DNA from: Setaria digitata
Taxonomy: Eukaryota > Nematoda > Chromadorea > Rhabditida > Setariidae
Direction: 5' to 3'
Assembly (NCBI GenBank): GCA_003640385.1
Contig: RCAB01000147.1
Location: forward strand, 62,001-126,000
Length of the DNA: 64,000 nt
A model generated the notes under the pieces. It did not search any database. It was given only the letters and a program-made list of their open reading frames with translations, and was not told the DNA's origin. The translations under genes were made by a program, and so were the position numbers. This document shows, piece by piece, positions 51,901-61,500 of the stretch; position 1 is the stretch's first letter; each line of letters opens with the position of its first letter.

Positions 51901-52118
51901 AAGATTTACCACCAATGGCACCAGTAGCATCACAAGAAGATCTTTCATCACTAGAGGAATGTTGCAGTTCACTACTAGTGATAGATAAAGTATCGCAGGA
52001 AGAATATGCCTTAGATCTCAATGCTCCACCGATCTTTAATACTTTAAAGAACGTAACTAAAACACGTTCACGAGGGCCACCAAGACGTCTGCCACGTCGA
52101 CACTTCAGGCAGTTGTGA
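33557..52118 (+). CDS. hum-7: Class IX unconventional myosin with RhoGAP tail
   Basis: About 41 exons, listed in the domain entries below, join in phase to about 1,900 residues from ATG 33557 to TGA 52118. Domain order is RA (about 40-140), myosin motor (about 175-950), IQ motifs, an acidic/Ser-rich linker, C1, a helical region, a second C1, RhoGAP (about 1575-1740) and a basic tail. This order is diagnostic of class IX myosins, single-headed actin motors that inactivate Rho where they travel. The motor has P-loop GESGSGKT (270-277), switch I NNNSSRFG (323-330) and switch II DIFGFE (553-558). The RhoGAP has EGIYRKSGA with the arginine finger at about 1610. All key residues are present, so the protein is probably an active motor and GAP. 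Only the exon 16/17 junction (near 40954/41122) is uncertain. The symbol follows the C. elegans class IX myosin; orthology is inferred. Confidence 0.92.
34799..42648 (+). other. Myosin IX motor domain (exons 4-20)
   Basis: Exons: 34799-34904, 35256-35394, 35693-35864 (P-loop), 36015-36109 (switch I), 36475-36537, 36762-36861, 37690-37845, 38042-38209, 38526-38652, 39168-39295 (switch II), 39679-39756, 40195-40380, 40765-40954, 41122-41345, 41493-41642, 42094-42204, 42354-42479. The motor runs on into the exon at 42649. Exons 16-18 (40765-41642) carry an insert of roughly 100 residues between QAGK and the [14 protein letters not shown] helix, at the loop-2 position where class IX myosins have their characteristic actin-binding insertion. 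The conserved [17 protein letters not shown] segment is in exon 19. All junctions keep phase; the exon 16/17 boundary is the weakest. Confidence 0.9.
38379..38490. repeat. Imperfect tandem duplication in a myosin intron
   Basis: Two copies of a unit beginning aacaata(a/g)gttatgaattt and ending ttaaatgattgatattattt lie in tandem between exons 11 and 12. The second copy has a short internal insertion. It is intronic and has no coding effect. Confidence 0.75.
42649..43336 (+). other. Myosin IX converter end and IQ motifs (exons 21-22)
   Basis: Exons 42649-42798 and 43167-43336. After VFMRD (end of the motor) come about four degenerate IQ motifs: [47 protein letters not shown] and [16 protein letters not shown]. 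By family knowledge these bind calmodulin or light chains and form the lever arm. Confidence 0.85.
43424..45051 (+). other. Myosin IX acidic and Ser/basic linker (exons 23-27)
   Basis: Exons 43424-43672, 43864-43929, 44208-44274, 44704-44775 and 44921-45051. The segment holds an acidic run ([20 protein letters not shown]) and later a basic, Ser-rich run ([26 protein letters not shown]). It has no known fold; the RRxS-type sites could be kinase targets, which is a guess. Exons 24-26 are 66, 67 and 72 nt. Confidence 0.8.
45240..45306. repeat. Polypurine GA-repeat tract in a myosin intron
   Basis: About 67 bp of nearly pure purine with a (GA)n core lie 40 bp upstream of the exon at 45346. It displaces the usual pyrimidine-rich environment upstream of the acceptor and is the kind of tract that can form triplex DNA. 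Confidence 0.85.
45346..46098 (+). other. Myosin IX first C1 zinc domain (exons 28-29)
   Basis: Exons 45346-45491 and 45981-46098 join within the domain. The pattern is H-x12-C-x2-C, then C-x2-C, H-x2-C and a final C (HNLKIS...[23 protein letters not shown]), beginning at His 1266. This is a complete C1-type zinc-binding set. Whether it binds diacylglycerol cannot be told from sequence. Confidence 0.85.
46494..48957 (+). other. Myosin IX segment between the C1 domains (exons 30-34)
   Basis: Exons 46494-46578, 46743-46928, 47508-47588, 47951-48061 and 48919-48957. Exon 31 is a helical region ([28 protein letters not shown]) matching the tail region before the C1-RhoGAP unit in animal class IX myosins. 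Exon 33 has [18 protein letters not shown], also seen in the family. Exon 34 is a 39-nt basic microexon ([13 protein letters not shown]). Confidence 0.78.
49093..49272 (+). other. Myosin IX second C1 zinc domain (exon 35)
   Basis: A single exon encodes the whole domain, residues about 1505-1564. The zinc ligands are complete: [17 protein letters not shown] (H-x12-C-x2-C), FICKAC, CHKKC and a final C in TTSC. It directly precedes the RhoGAP exons, the usual C1-RhoGAP arrangement. Confidence 0.92.
49897..51492 (+). other. Myosin IX RhoGAP domain (exons 36-39)
   Basis: Exons 49897-50089, 50320-50448, 50535-50653 and 51286-51492. Hallmarks are FFGVNLSNL at the start, EGIYRKSGA with the arginine finger, [23 protein letters not shown], and [17 protein letters not shown] with the conserved Asn-Leu-Ala segment. 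By family knowledge it stimulates GTP hydrolysis by RhoA-type GTPases. No catalytic residue is missing. Confidence 0.93.
51614..52118 (+). other. Myosin IX C-terminal coiled segment and basic tail (exons 40-41)
   Basis: Exons 51614-51744 and 51887-52118 encode a predicted helical stretch ([20 protein letters not shown]) and a Ser-rich region. A strongly basic end ([17 protein letters not shown]) precedes the TGA stop. Confidence 0.85.
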
Positions 52119-52315
52119 GAAGCGTTTCCTGGTGAAATTCTCATACTGAAAACAATAATGTTACCTTAATTCCTAATTAATTAATTAATTAATTCAGAAT
52201 GTATTATATTTGCAACAGTCTGCAAAACCCTTTCCATTATACAAAGTGTTAGAAATTTTCAGGGAGATCAATTATATTGCTACACTTTGTTCTTAGCCCA
52301 AATTATTATTTCCTT

Positions 52316-52321
52316 AATAAA
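52316..52321 (+). terminator. Probable poly(A) signal of the myosin IX gene
   Basis: AATAAA lies about 200 bp after the stop codon at 52118 and is the first such hexamer downstream. Confidence 0.5.
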
Positions 52322-55300
52322 GTCAATTATCAGATGTCTGTATAGGATGTGGAGCTTTCATTATCAGTACACTGATAAATATAATAACGAGAGCTTTTTA
52401 TAACAAAACTAGAAGTCGATATGCTAAGCCTATCTGTTATAGATTTCAGTGGTTGAAAATTCGAAGTCTCCTTAGTTTTTAAGAATTTTAGTGTCCAAAC
52501 TCTTCAGTTTGAAATTAGAAAATATTTTAAAAACAATTATCCACCTTCTCCAATTTTCTTATTTCATTCTTTCGCTCCATATCGTTTTCTTTCCACTGCA
52601 TGATATCAAACGAGCTCTAAGCATTCTTTTAATAAAGAAATAGAAGGAAATTTCTTAAATTAAAGTGATACAATGCACGTGAAACTGTCATAAGCTATCA
52701 CTGTGATAAATATACTTCTGAACATTATTTATTAGCTTACATATCTAATGCCTGATTTTGGAATTTCTCGTCATCTGAATCTTTAACCTACGATAGAACC
52801 AAGACGTTGTGCTTTATTACATGATTGTTTTTTTTTTTTTTATAGCAATTGAAATTTTGATATAAAGCTAAAATGTGAAAAGGTTTTAGATAAGTAGCAC
52901 TAATTCACTTGCTAGTTTCGATATCTTCATTAATTGCCTTCTTGATGTACAGTTGACATTCGGCGAATAAAGTAATTTATTAGCCAAGAAAGATGTCACT
53001 ATCAACTGACAATATATTTTGCATTACAACAGCATAGAACTTCCGCAGCCTCTTAACTATACTACAAAAGTTTCTTTAACACCTGCGACTAATCATAAAT
53101 GATTGAAAGGATCATTTTCTCCTAGGTATGTCCCTTTGCTTCTTTCTCTCTTGACATACCGATTGTACATAAGCAAGTGGTTTCTGTATCTACTAGATTC
53201 TTCATCATAAATCGCACTTGCTGATGAAATCTGATTGATGCTCTCATTCATCTCTTTCACTGACAACAGTAGCGGGTAGACAGATTTCAATCGTCATTAT
53301 ATCATTCGTACATTGTTGATATATAGTGATATAAGTCTCTTGACTTCGTTTAATTGTTCCCTTCTTCCGTTTCACATTTGCGAGATTCCAAACACTTCAA
53401 AGACTGATGCTCTGAATCCGTCCATTGCATTCTTGTCCGGTCTGTCCACAATAGAACTTTGGGCATCAGAAGTTCGCATTATAGACATATCAATCGCCAA
53501 TGTAAAAAAACAGTGGCTTGAGCGAAGCTTATGAAATGCCATACGAGGAATCCTTTGCTTTCGTTTGCTTCTTCCATAAAAAATCTTATGAAGTTCTGTA
53601 TTTGTTTTCGGTAAGAAGTTCACGCGCTGTTGCATTCTGTAATGAATTATTTAATATTAAAACTCAATTGTAATGTGCAGAAGGTGCAGAAGTTAGCTTT
53701 ATCCATATAGCTTTAGGTTATTATTTTCTCCATAAATGAAGTTTCAAAGAATTTAAAGATAAATGAGATGGTACTTAAAAATGATTATCAGAAAGCTGAA
53801 ATGCAGTGCCTGATCAAAATTTGTTTTATTCTATTTCATTACGATACTTAAAATTTAATTCACTTATTTCAGAAGAATAGAAGCATTTGTATTCGAAAAA
53901 TTGAATAGATAATTTGAAATGTTGCCATTGCTATAGATAGCAATGTGCAGAAGAGTAACATAATGAAAAGATTACCGTATCGAATAGGTAATCTGAAATG
54001 TTGAAATTATTGAGGTAAAAATAATATGATAGGAATGGGTACGAAATAAGCATATATAAGTGGCATTACTTATGCTTGCAGATTGGTTACTAAAATTTAT
54101 GTTTATAATTTCTATTGATTTCAGAGTTTTGTTAGAAATGAAAAATGGGTAAGCATGCTTCGAATCATTGCCGCATAGTTGGACGATTGAATAATCCAAC
54201 TCAGTCATTATTTCCGCTTTCCGGTGTGATATGTCACAGTGAACAAAAACTTACTCTATGAAATATATTTTTTGGATGCGAGCATAAATTTTATAGAATT
54301 ATCTTGACTAGGAATGTCAGGTGAAATGATTCTTTAATAGTAATTAAGTAATTTAAATATTTATTGGAGGCAAAGAAAAAAAAGAAACTATTCACTAAAA
54401 AGAGGATTTTCTTTTTTCTGCGCTGTATGAAGTTCTTTCCACTGATGAAGTTTTGGAAATTGGGCATTTCCAAAACTTCGAAGAAATCTCAAAAAATGAG
54501 AGTTTATAAAAAAAAATGAGGAAGTAGTTAACAAATAGCTGTATTTTGCTAATTGGTTAATTAGCAGAGATGCTTTAATCAAGATAATGATATTTATTGG
54601 TTGTAGAAATGTGCGGAAGTTATCGCAATTCATTTGTAGCTGAAGAGAGCCAAGTTTTAGGAGGGGTCTTATAAACAAAAAATTTTTCTCCAATTTCCTC
54701 AACAAGGTAAGAAGGTGAATTCTCAGATTTAGATACATTTATATTCGATTCATGCCATTTCAGTAATGTAAAATTCGTCCAGAACGAGTTTACGCAATGG
54801 ACAAGTGGCTAATTTTTATATTAATTTTTCGAGTTTTAGTATTTCGGAGATATTTCAAAATCCAATGCAGTGTTAATGAAAACTTGGCTAATTAATTCAT
54901 TAACCACACTTTTGATCGATATTTTGCGTATCTGATCTTGTTATATTGAGAATTTCTGAATCGTTTGAAATTTCAATTTTATTTAGCGATTACTTTTTAA
55001 AATTGCAACAATCTTTGCTACATTAGTACACTGATCTTGCATTTCACTTCGCTAAGCTACTAATAGCATTAGTGGGCAAAATAAAACACTAAATTATAGT
55101 GCTAATAATGATATGATAAACAGTGATAATTTTAAATCATTGACAAATTGGAAATTTTCGAGAAAATTCCAACTCTTGCTTGAAATTTTTATAGAAAATT
55201 TGGCTTAACTTAAAGATTTACTCGGCTTGAAATCCTTTCTCCACTCATTTTTGCTCACAAAGACTCAAAAGATCCCGTAGAAAATAGTTTACATTCTGAA

Positions 55301-57390
55301 GAGAGTTACAAGCTTGCTAGATTTAGAAAACTGCAAAATGAATAAGAAGACGTTAGGTAAAGAAAGACACACGAAATACTATGCAGTATGATGTTACCAG
55401 ATGTTGGCAATAGCGAATTATAGACAAGTAGTTGAAAGGAGGAAGAGAAGTGAGGTGAATGTGTTGGATTTTTTGCTGGGAGTATTTGCTTTGCCGGAAA
55501 AGTGTCCGCCGAATAGTCCGTCAAATTCATTTGAGGCGCAAATGACTCGCTCTGTTACTTTTCATGGTGCCTGAGATGAGCGGTGGAGCATCACATCACT
55601 GATCTGGGCTCAATTGTCGCAGCATTACCTTTTCTTTTCATTGAAATGCTCGGTGCAATTTTTTTTCTGTTGCAGAATTTTTGTAAGCGTGAAATTTGTA
55701 GTGAAATTTTTGCTTGTTATCAGTGCCACTGAATATATCTTTAAAAAACAATTAAATTCCACTTGGTGGTGCTATAAGTGAGCTGTCATATGGCAAACCC
55801 ATCCGTTTATAAAAGAATACCGTTTAAAAATTTCGATTTATCAATTTTCTAATCTTTACAAAGTTGAATTTTTTTTCTTTTTTTTGTCGAACTTAGTGAG
55901 GAGTTATCAGTGGCGCCAATATAAATAACTCTACCTTTCATGTATTTCTGGCATTCTTCGGAATATGAGTTCGTCAGATCGATGAATTAATGGAGGAAAT
56001 TCCTTGTGCATTCAATTCCTTAAACTGAGGGAAGAGTAGCACCTGGAAAGAGTCGAAACAAAACAAAGAAACAAAGGCATCAAGCTTCAACTTTCAGTGT
56101 ATTGAAATCCAAAGTCCAATCATAATATGTTTGTTTCAAGAAATTATTGTTGGAATTGTCACAGGAACACCGTCGATTTAAGATCAAATAATGTTGAATG
56201 AAGGAATTGGGAAATCGGATGGATCGGTTTAGTTTCAGGCTTCGATAAGCTTGTTGATATCAAAGTACCTTGATAGAAAGTTGGCTAACGAAAAGTCTAC
56301 AAATGAAGCCTGAGTCTACACCTCTCTTTCTTTCACTCTTCCTTCCTTCTATTCCGAAATCTACAAAGAAGTGCATTTTTTGTGCTGTTTTTAAAATATA
56401 TTTGCTTTTACCATTTTCGTTTTCGTTTTCATTTTCAAAGCCAAATGTAATTCAAGTCGATGAAGGTGCAAAGAAACAGAAAAGGAGAATTGTTCCAGTC
56501 AGATATGGTGACCTCGACGTGAAGGTCATCTCTCCGTCAACATGATATCAACTAATTGGAAAAAAAACTGGTGTCTACCTTATTTATCCAAGATTTGCCA
56601 AGGAAGTAATTGAGAATAGTCTATATCCAATCTAAAACTCTTAGGAATGGCAGAAAATCGATCGAGACCACTATTCATTTCATTCCCTAGTTTTTTTGCA
56701 GTTTTTCACTTTTTTCGGAAGCATTTTTCTCCTTTTACTTTTCCATCCTTTCTCCGCTTCTCACATCTTTCCTTTTCTCCTTTCCAGTTTTCTTCTAATA
56801 ATTCCTCCACATCACTTTTTCCTCTCCACCGGGCTTCTTTATGATTGAGTGAGGTGTTAATGAGTATCATCTAGCCAAGTAGCTCATAAGAGTTAGGACA
56901 GAACTCGTTTGACGTTCACGTTAAATTTTTTATGGATCTCCAGCACGATTGCCTAATGTAAGGTATGGCAGGAATCAGTCAGCAATAATAGTATCGAAAA
57001 CCAGTCCGTTTGTAGCGTTTGTTCATTGTCAACATTTCTCATTAACTTCCATCTCATTCAACAGTCATATTAAAAGCTTATCATCTTAGGAACTGCAAAT
57101 GTTCCATTTCTTTTCCACTTCTTTTTGACAAGCACTTTTTTGAGTTTCTTTCCATTTTCTCCTTGCTGGGTCACAAAGTTTCCCGAAGTTTAGCTTCTTT
57201 CAGCTTCAAATATCTGTTAGCACTTGATCTGAGCTTGTGATGTATTTTAATGCTTATTTATCCGTTCATGCTTGAATTCCAAAGAAACATACATATAATA
57301 GAATTTCAGCTTCACTCCCAAATATCGTTGTTTATCGGAAAACACATTAATTGGGGTGGAAACGGAAGTTTTTATGTCCATTTTCTTCAC

Positions 57391-57470
57391 ACCGGAAGTC
57401 ATCATGTGTTATATAAATTTCCACATCAGCATGATTCGAGAATGAAGCGAATGCCATGTTGACTTCCGGT
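57391..57470. repeat. Fold-back pair of ETS-like sites
   Basis: Arms accggaagtcatcatg (57391-57406) and catgttgacttccggt (57455-57470) are complementary at 15 of 16 positions, with a 48-bp spacer. Each arm contains ACCGGAAGT, matching the general ETS-factor consensus, in opposite orientation, about 1.1 kb upstream of the calpain start. Confidence 0.65.
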
Positions 57471-58518
57471 GGTGCATGTAATAAAGAGCTCTAATACCTG
57501 CTCATTCATTAATAACGCATCTCCGACTTTTATCACTAATATTTTCTGGCCACTCTTTGTCACTCATCTTAAGCTGATGGTGTATGTCTTTATAGGAAGG
57601 GTCATATATCATTGCTATCACCTACTTGTTTTATCACATAATTCGGTCAAATCTAGCAACCGATCACTTAGCACTGCAGTGATTCAAACCATTAAGTACG
57701 ATGCTAAATCTTCTTGATTTACTTCAGCTTGTTCCCTTCTTCCACAAGAGCCCACTGATACTTCAGGTTACAGTCACAGATGTTGTCCCAGGTTTGTTTT
57801 CAGTGAGATTAACGGTTCATACATCTCGATCAAGTCACCATATATTGGCTAGAGCTTTGTTTTAACTGGTAGGATTTAGAAAATGATTACACTCATAAAT
57901 CACAATTGAATGACCTTTTATTAGCTCTTTTGAAGAAAGGCCTATTTCTTTCGTTTTTACAAACAACACTTCTGAAGATTTTATTGAGAACTAATCTGAA
58001 GATTTCACTAAAAAGTAATCCCTTTGGGATTTATTCGAACAAAAAAACCAGTCAGCTGTTTTGTTCATCCTCGCAGAAATGCAGCTACCGCTTAACTCTA
58101 GTATCATTTCTCTGAGAATTCATCACTGATTATCATCAAGAGATATCTTAACAGTTGCGAAGTTCTGCTGTCTTATTCTATTAGATTAGATGATTACCTT
58201 CTATAAGTTAGAGTAAGCCAACTTGCAGTTTGTGTTAATTACATATAGAGGGTGCAAAATCGAGAAATATATTTCGGTATCGACTTAATGGTAAAGATGG
58301 CAGTTAACAATTTTCATTCAGTTTTCGTCATTTTTCACCTTCGTTACATTTGCTAGTTCACTTTAAGAGACAGTAAAAGGCTGTTTTAATTTAAAAGGTA
58401 TCTGTTTCTTGTTTTATGTTTACTTATCTATGAGAAGTACCAGATATGAGGTGGATATTTTGTAATTGAGAAAATTCGTCAAGATTTCGCACCACCTCAT
58501 GTGAGGGAAATTATCGTT

Positions 58519-58533
58519 GATTACTTTTTGCAG
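58519..58533 (+). promoter_or_regulatory. Possible 5' UTR or spliced-leader acceptor of calpain
   Basis: ttactttttgcag is a strong 3' splice signal 54 bp upstream of the calpain ATG at 58588, with no upstream coding exon in phase. It could receive a spliced leader or a 5' UTR exon. Another AG lies at 58556-58557. Confidence 0.35.
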
Positions 58534-58587
58534 GATATCATTCTTGATTTCATTCAGTGAAAGAGAAAGAAAGGAACGAGAGAAGTA

Positions 58588-61500
58588 ATGGATGAAGTTG
58601 AGGAACAAGCAAGACAAGTTCGTATAAGTAAAGATGAATTCGGTGGTCTGATTGGTGGTCTTGCGGGGAATTTCATCGAGAGTCAAATTGGTGGTGGCGT
58701 TGGACAAGTTCTCGGAGGACTACTGCGGGGTGGTGGAAGCGCCATGGATCGCGGTACTGCTTGAAATTATTACTGTTTTCGGAATTTCATGATATTTTTG
58801 TCAGTATGAGATTGTATTATTATTATCCTGCTACGGTAAGCTTGCTACAAAATAGTATGACTGATGAGCACATTCGTTGCGAGGAATTAATGANGAATTT
58901 CATGATATTTTTGTCAGTATGAGAAATTCTGTTCCATTAATAAATGGTTTTTTTTGCTTAAGCAAATGATGTATTAATAAGACTAATAAAAAGAGTAGTA
59001 TTGTTGTATTATTATTATCCTGCTACGGTAAGCTTGCTACAAAATAGTATGACTGATGAGCACATTCGTTGCGAGGAATTAATGATTGCAAAATTTAGTT
59101 TATACTTTAATAATACGTAAAACTGTATCGGCCGTATGTCAGCGCCACTGTAATATTCATGTTAACAACGATTTCACAATGAAATACTTTTCGCGAAAAT
59201 TGTAAGATTTGAATTTTGGATTATTTCAGGTGGTGTGGATGTCGGAAATTTTGTTAACCAGATTGTTGGAGGTGGCGGTAGAGGAGGAGGAAGCGGTGGT
59301 GGAGGTAATTATTTGAATGAACTTACTGTCTTCTATTAATGTAAAGGAAACTGAAAAAAAAGGTTAAGAGGAATAAGAAAGATTTGCCAGGAATTGAGAA
59401 ATAAGTTTGATTTTGAGATAAAGTAAAGGATGTAAGTAATTCGAAGCTTTCTTATCTCGATAAAATTTGGATTTAATCAAAATTTAATTCTCCGTGGNAA
59501 ATTGAGAAATAAGTTTGATTTTGAGATAAAGTAAAGGATGTAAGTAATTCAAAGCTTTCTTATCTCGATAAAATTTGGATTTAATCAAAATTTAATTCTC
59601 CGTGGCATAATTTTTGCTTTAAATAATGGAGAATATAACGGTAACACAGACTTTTTTTTCACTTTTTTTTAAAATACTATTTTATTGTTCTCTGTTGACA
59701 TATTGTTGAATATAAACAGAATTTAGTTATATAAAAATTTAAAATTCGTCATTTCTTTCATATAACATTTCACATCAAAGTTGTTGCTGTTATTAAGTAC
59801 TCATTTTAAACTGGTTTTTTTCTTCAAATTAAATTAAATTTTCCCTCTTTTGCTTTTCTAGGAGATAATGTACCGATGGATTTTTTGCGTGGTGGTGTTA
59901 TCGAGATCCTGTCAGATATGATCGGTAGAGCTGCACATCATTTTCTCGGCATTGATCCACAAACGGGTCGTATTATTGGTGCAGTCGCCGGAAATGTGCT
60001 GTTTGATCTGGGTGGAAAAGACAACAGTTTGTCGGATATTGGGAAGGTCATCTTAGATAACATTGTTTCTGGAAAATTCCGCCGGAAGGTTAATTTTCTC
60101 TGCTTTCTTAGAGATTTGCATGACTTTTTTACATGTCTAAAAGAGTCCTTTTACATTGTAATTTCAATCTGCATTGAAGTTTCACTGTTTGCTCATTTAT
60201 TTATTTATTTTTTTAAAACTTTACTTAAAAGTTTTGCCGACTCACTTATTAATGGTTGAGCTTACTTCTTCATGTTGATCCCTATGTTCCTCGAGAACCA
60301 CGTTTAATACCACGTCCGCCGTCACCAGGCCGAGAAGTCCATGGACTCGATTTTTACGAAGAACGTGATCGATGCTTACAGGTTAGTGATATAATTCATT
60401 ACTGGGTATTTTTTAATAAATAAATTAAAATTAGGAATTCTTGGCAGATTACCGACAAAACAGAGATATGTTATTGACCATTCTTGTTGTTTCGAGATAT
60501 TATTGATGTGTTGCAGTCCAACACTTTGTTTGAAGATCCAGAATTTCCAGCAGCTGATTCCAGTTTGTTCTATAGTAGACGTCCTCCAAAGTACATCGAG
60601 TGGCTTCGTCCAGGAGTAAGTGAATCGCGTATCTTCCTTCACCTTTTGTTGAGCCATCTTTTTTAATTTCCTGAATCTGAATGTTCTCTAATTTTTTCTA
60701 AAATTTCGATGCATGAGGGGTTTGAAGGAAATCGTCCGCGAGCCGATGTTAATTTCGGAAGGACAAACTCGTTTCGATGTAATTCAAGGTGAATTAGGCG
60801 ATTGTTGGTTGATGGCTGGTGCTGCAAGTTTGACCCTGCGTGATGAACTATTTTACCGTGTGGTCCCACCGGATCAAAGTTTCACTGAAAACTATGCTGG
60901 TTAGTTAACATACATATGTTAGAGATAAAGACCAAAGACAAACATGTGAATATACAGAAGGATGCTGCTTAATAAACAGCCATCATTAGGCAGAAGTGAT
61001 AAATCTGACGGATCCAAAGACAAAATTCCTAGAAACTTAGTATAGATGAAACATGGTTTCTTAGTAACAGGAGTAGCGAGAAAGTCGTGGTGAAATATCC
61101 AATTTCTGGAATGTCAGAAATAAAATATAACTGTCTAATTAATCCTTACTTTTTAGTTATCGTTAATGATTAAAAAATTCTTGAGTTAGATTACCTTTAT
61201 AAAATCTTTCATAAAGTTGATTTTCTTTGGAATCCAAAATATTCATTTTCCAGGAATATTCCATTTCCAATTCTGGCATTATGGTAATTGGGTGGATGTA
61301 GTTGTTGATGACAGATTGCCAACATCTGGTGGAAAACTTCTATACATGCATTCCCGTGAACATAATGAATTCTGGAGCGCATTGATGGAAAAAGCATATG
61401 CTAAGTTGGTTTTGAAGGTTTTAGAGAAAAAGCGAGATAAAGTTGGTGATAGGAGAGAAGTCCTTTTTTAAATCACTTTAAATTACAAATAATGACAGAT

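Larger units (their letters stand above)
52119..58587. other. Intergenic region between myosin IX and calpain
   Basis: About 6.5 kb hold the myosin 3' UTR and the calpain upstream DNA. Open frames of 60-116 codons occur on both strands without recognised domains. The most coding-like are two minus-strand frames at 53093-53290 and 53372-53635 and the end of a plus-strand frame near 56440-56545; none could be joined into a convincing gene. An inverted repeat at 57391-57470 is listed separately. Confidence 0.55.
58588..60381 (+). other. Calpain glycine-rich N-terminal region (exons 1-4)
   Basis: Exon 1 begins [12 protein letters not shown] and then has repeated hydrophobic-Gly segments ([27 protein letters not shown]). 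Exon 2 is mostly Gly ([12 protein letters not shown]). Exon 3 has [18 protein letters not shown] and ends SGKFRRK. Exon 4 is Pro/Arg-rich ([18 protein letters not shown]). The arrangement fits nematode CLP-1-type calpains. Its function is unknown; the Gly-rich part resembles penta-EF-hand partner sequences such as the calpain small-subunit N-terminus. Confidence 0.8.

Noticed and set aside
56270..56545. Plus-strand frame ending KKQKRRIVPVRYGDLDVKV
   Set aside because: The start is low-complexity Phe/Ser sequence and no splice partner or family was recognised; a retroelement scrap is possible but unsupported.
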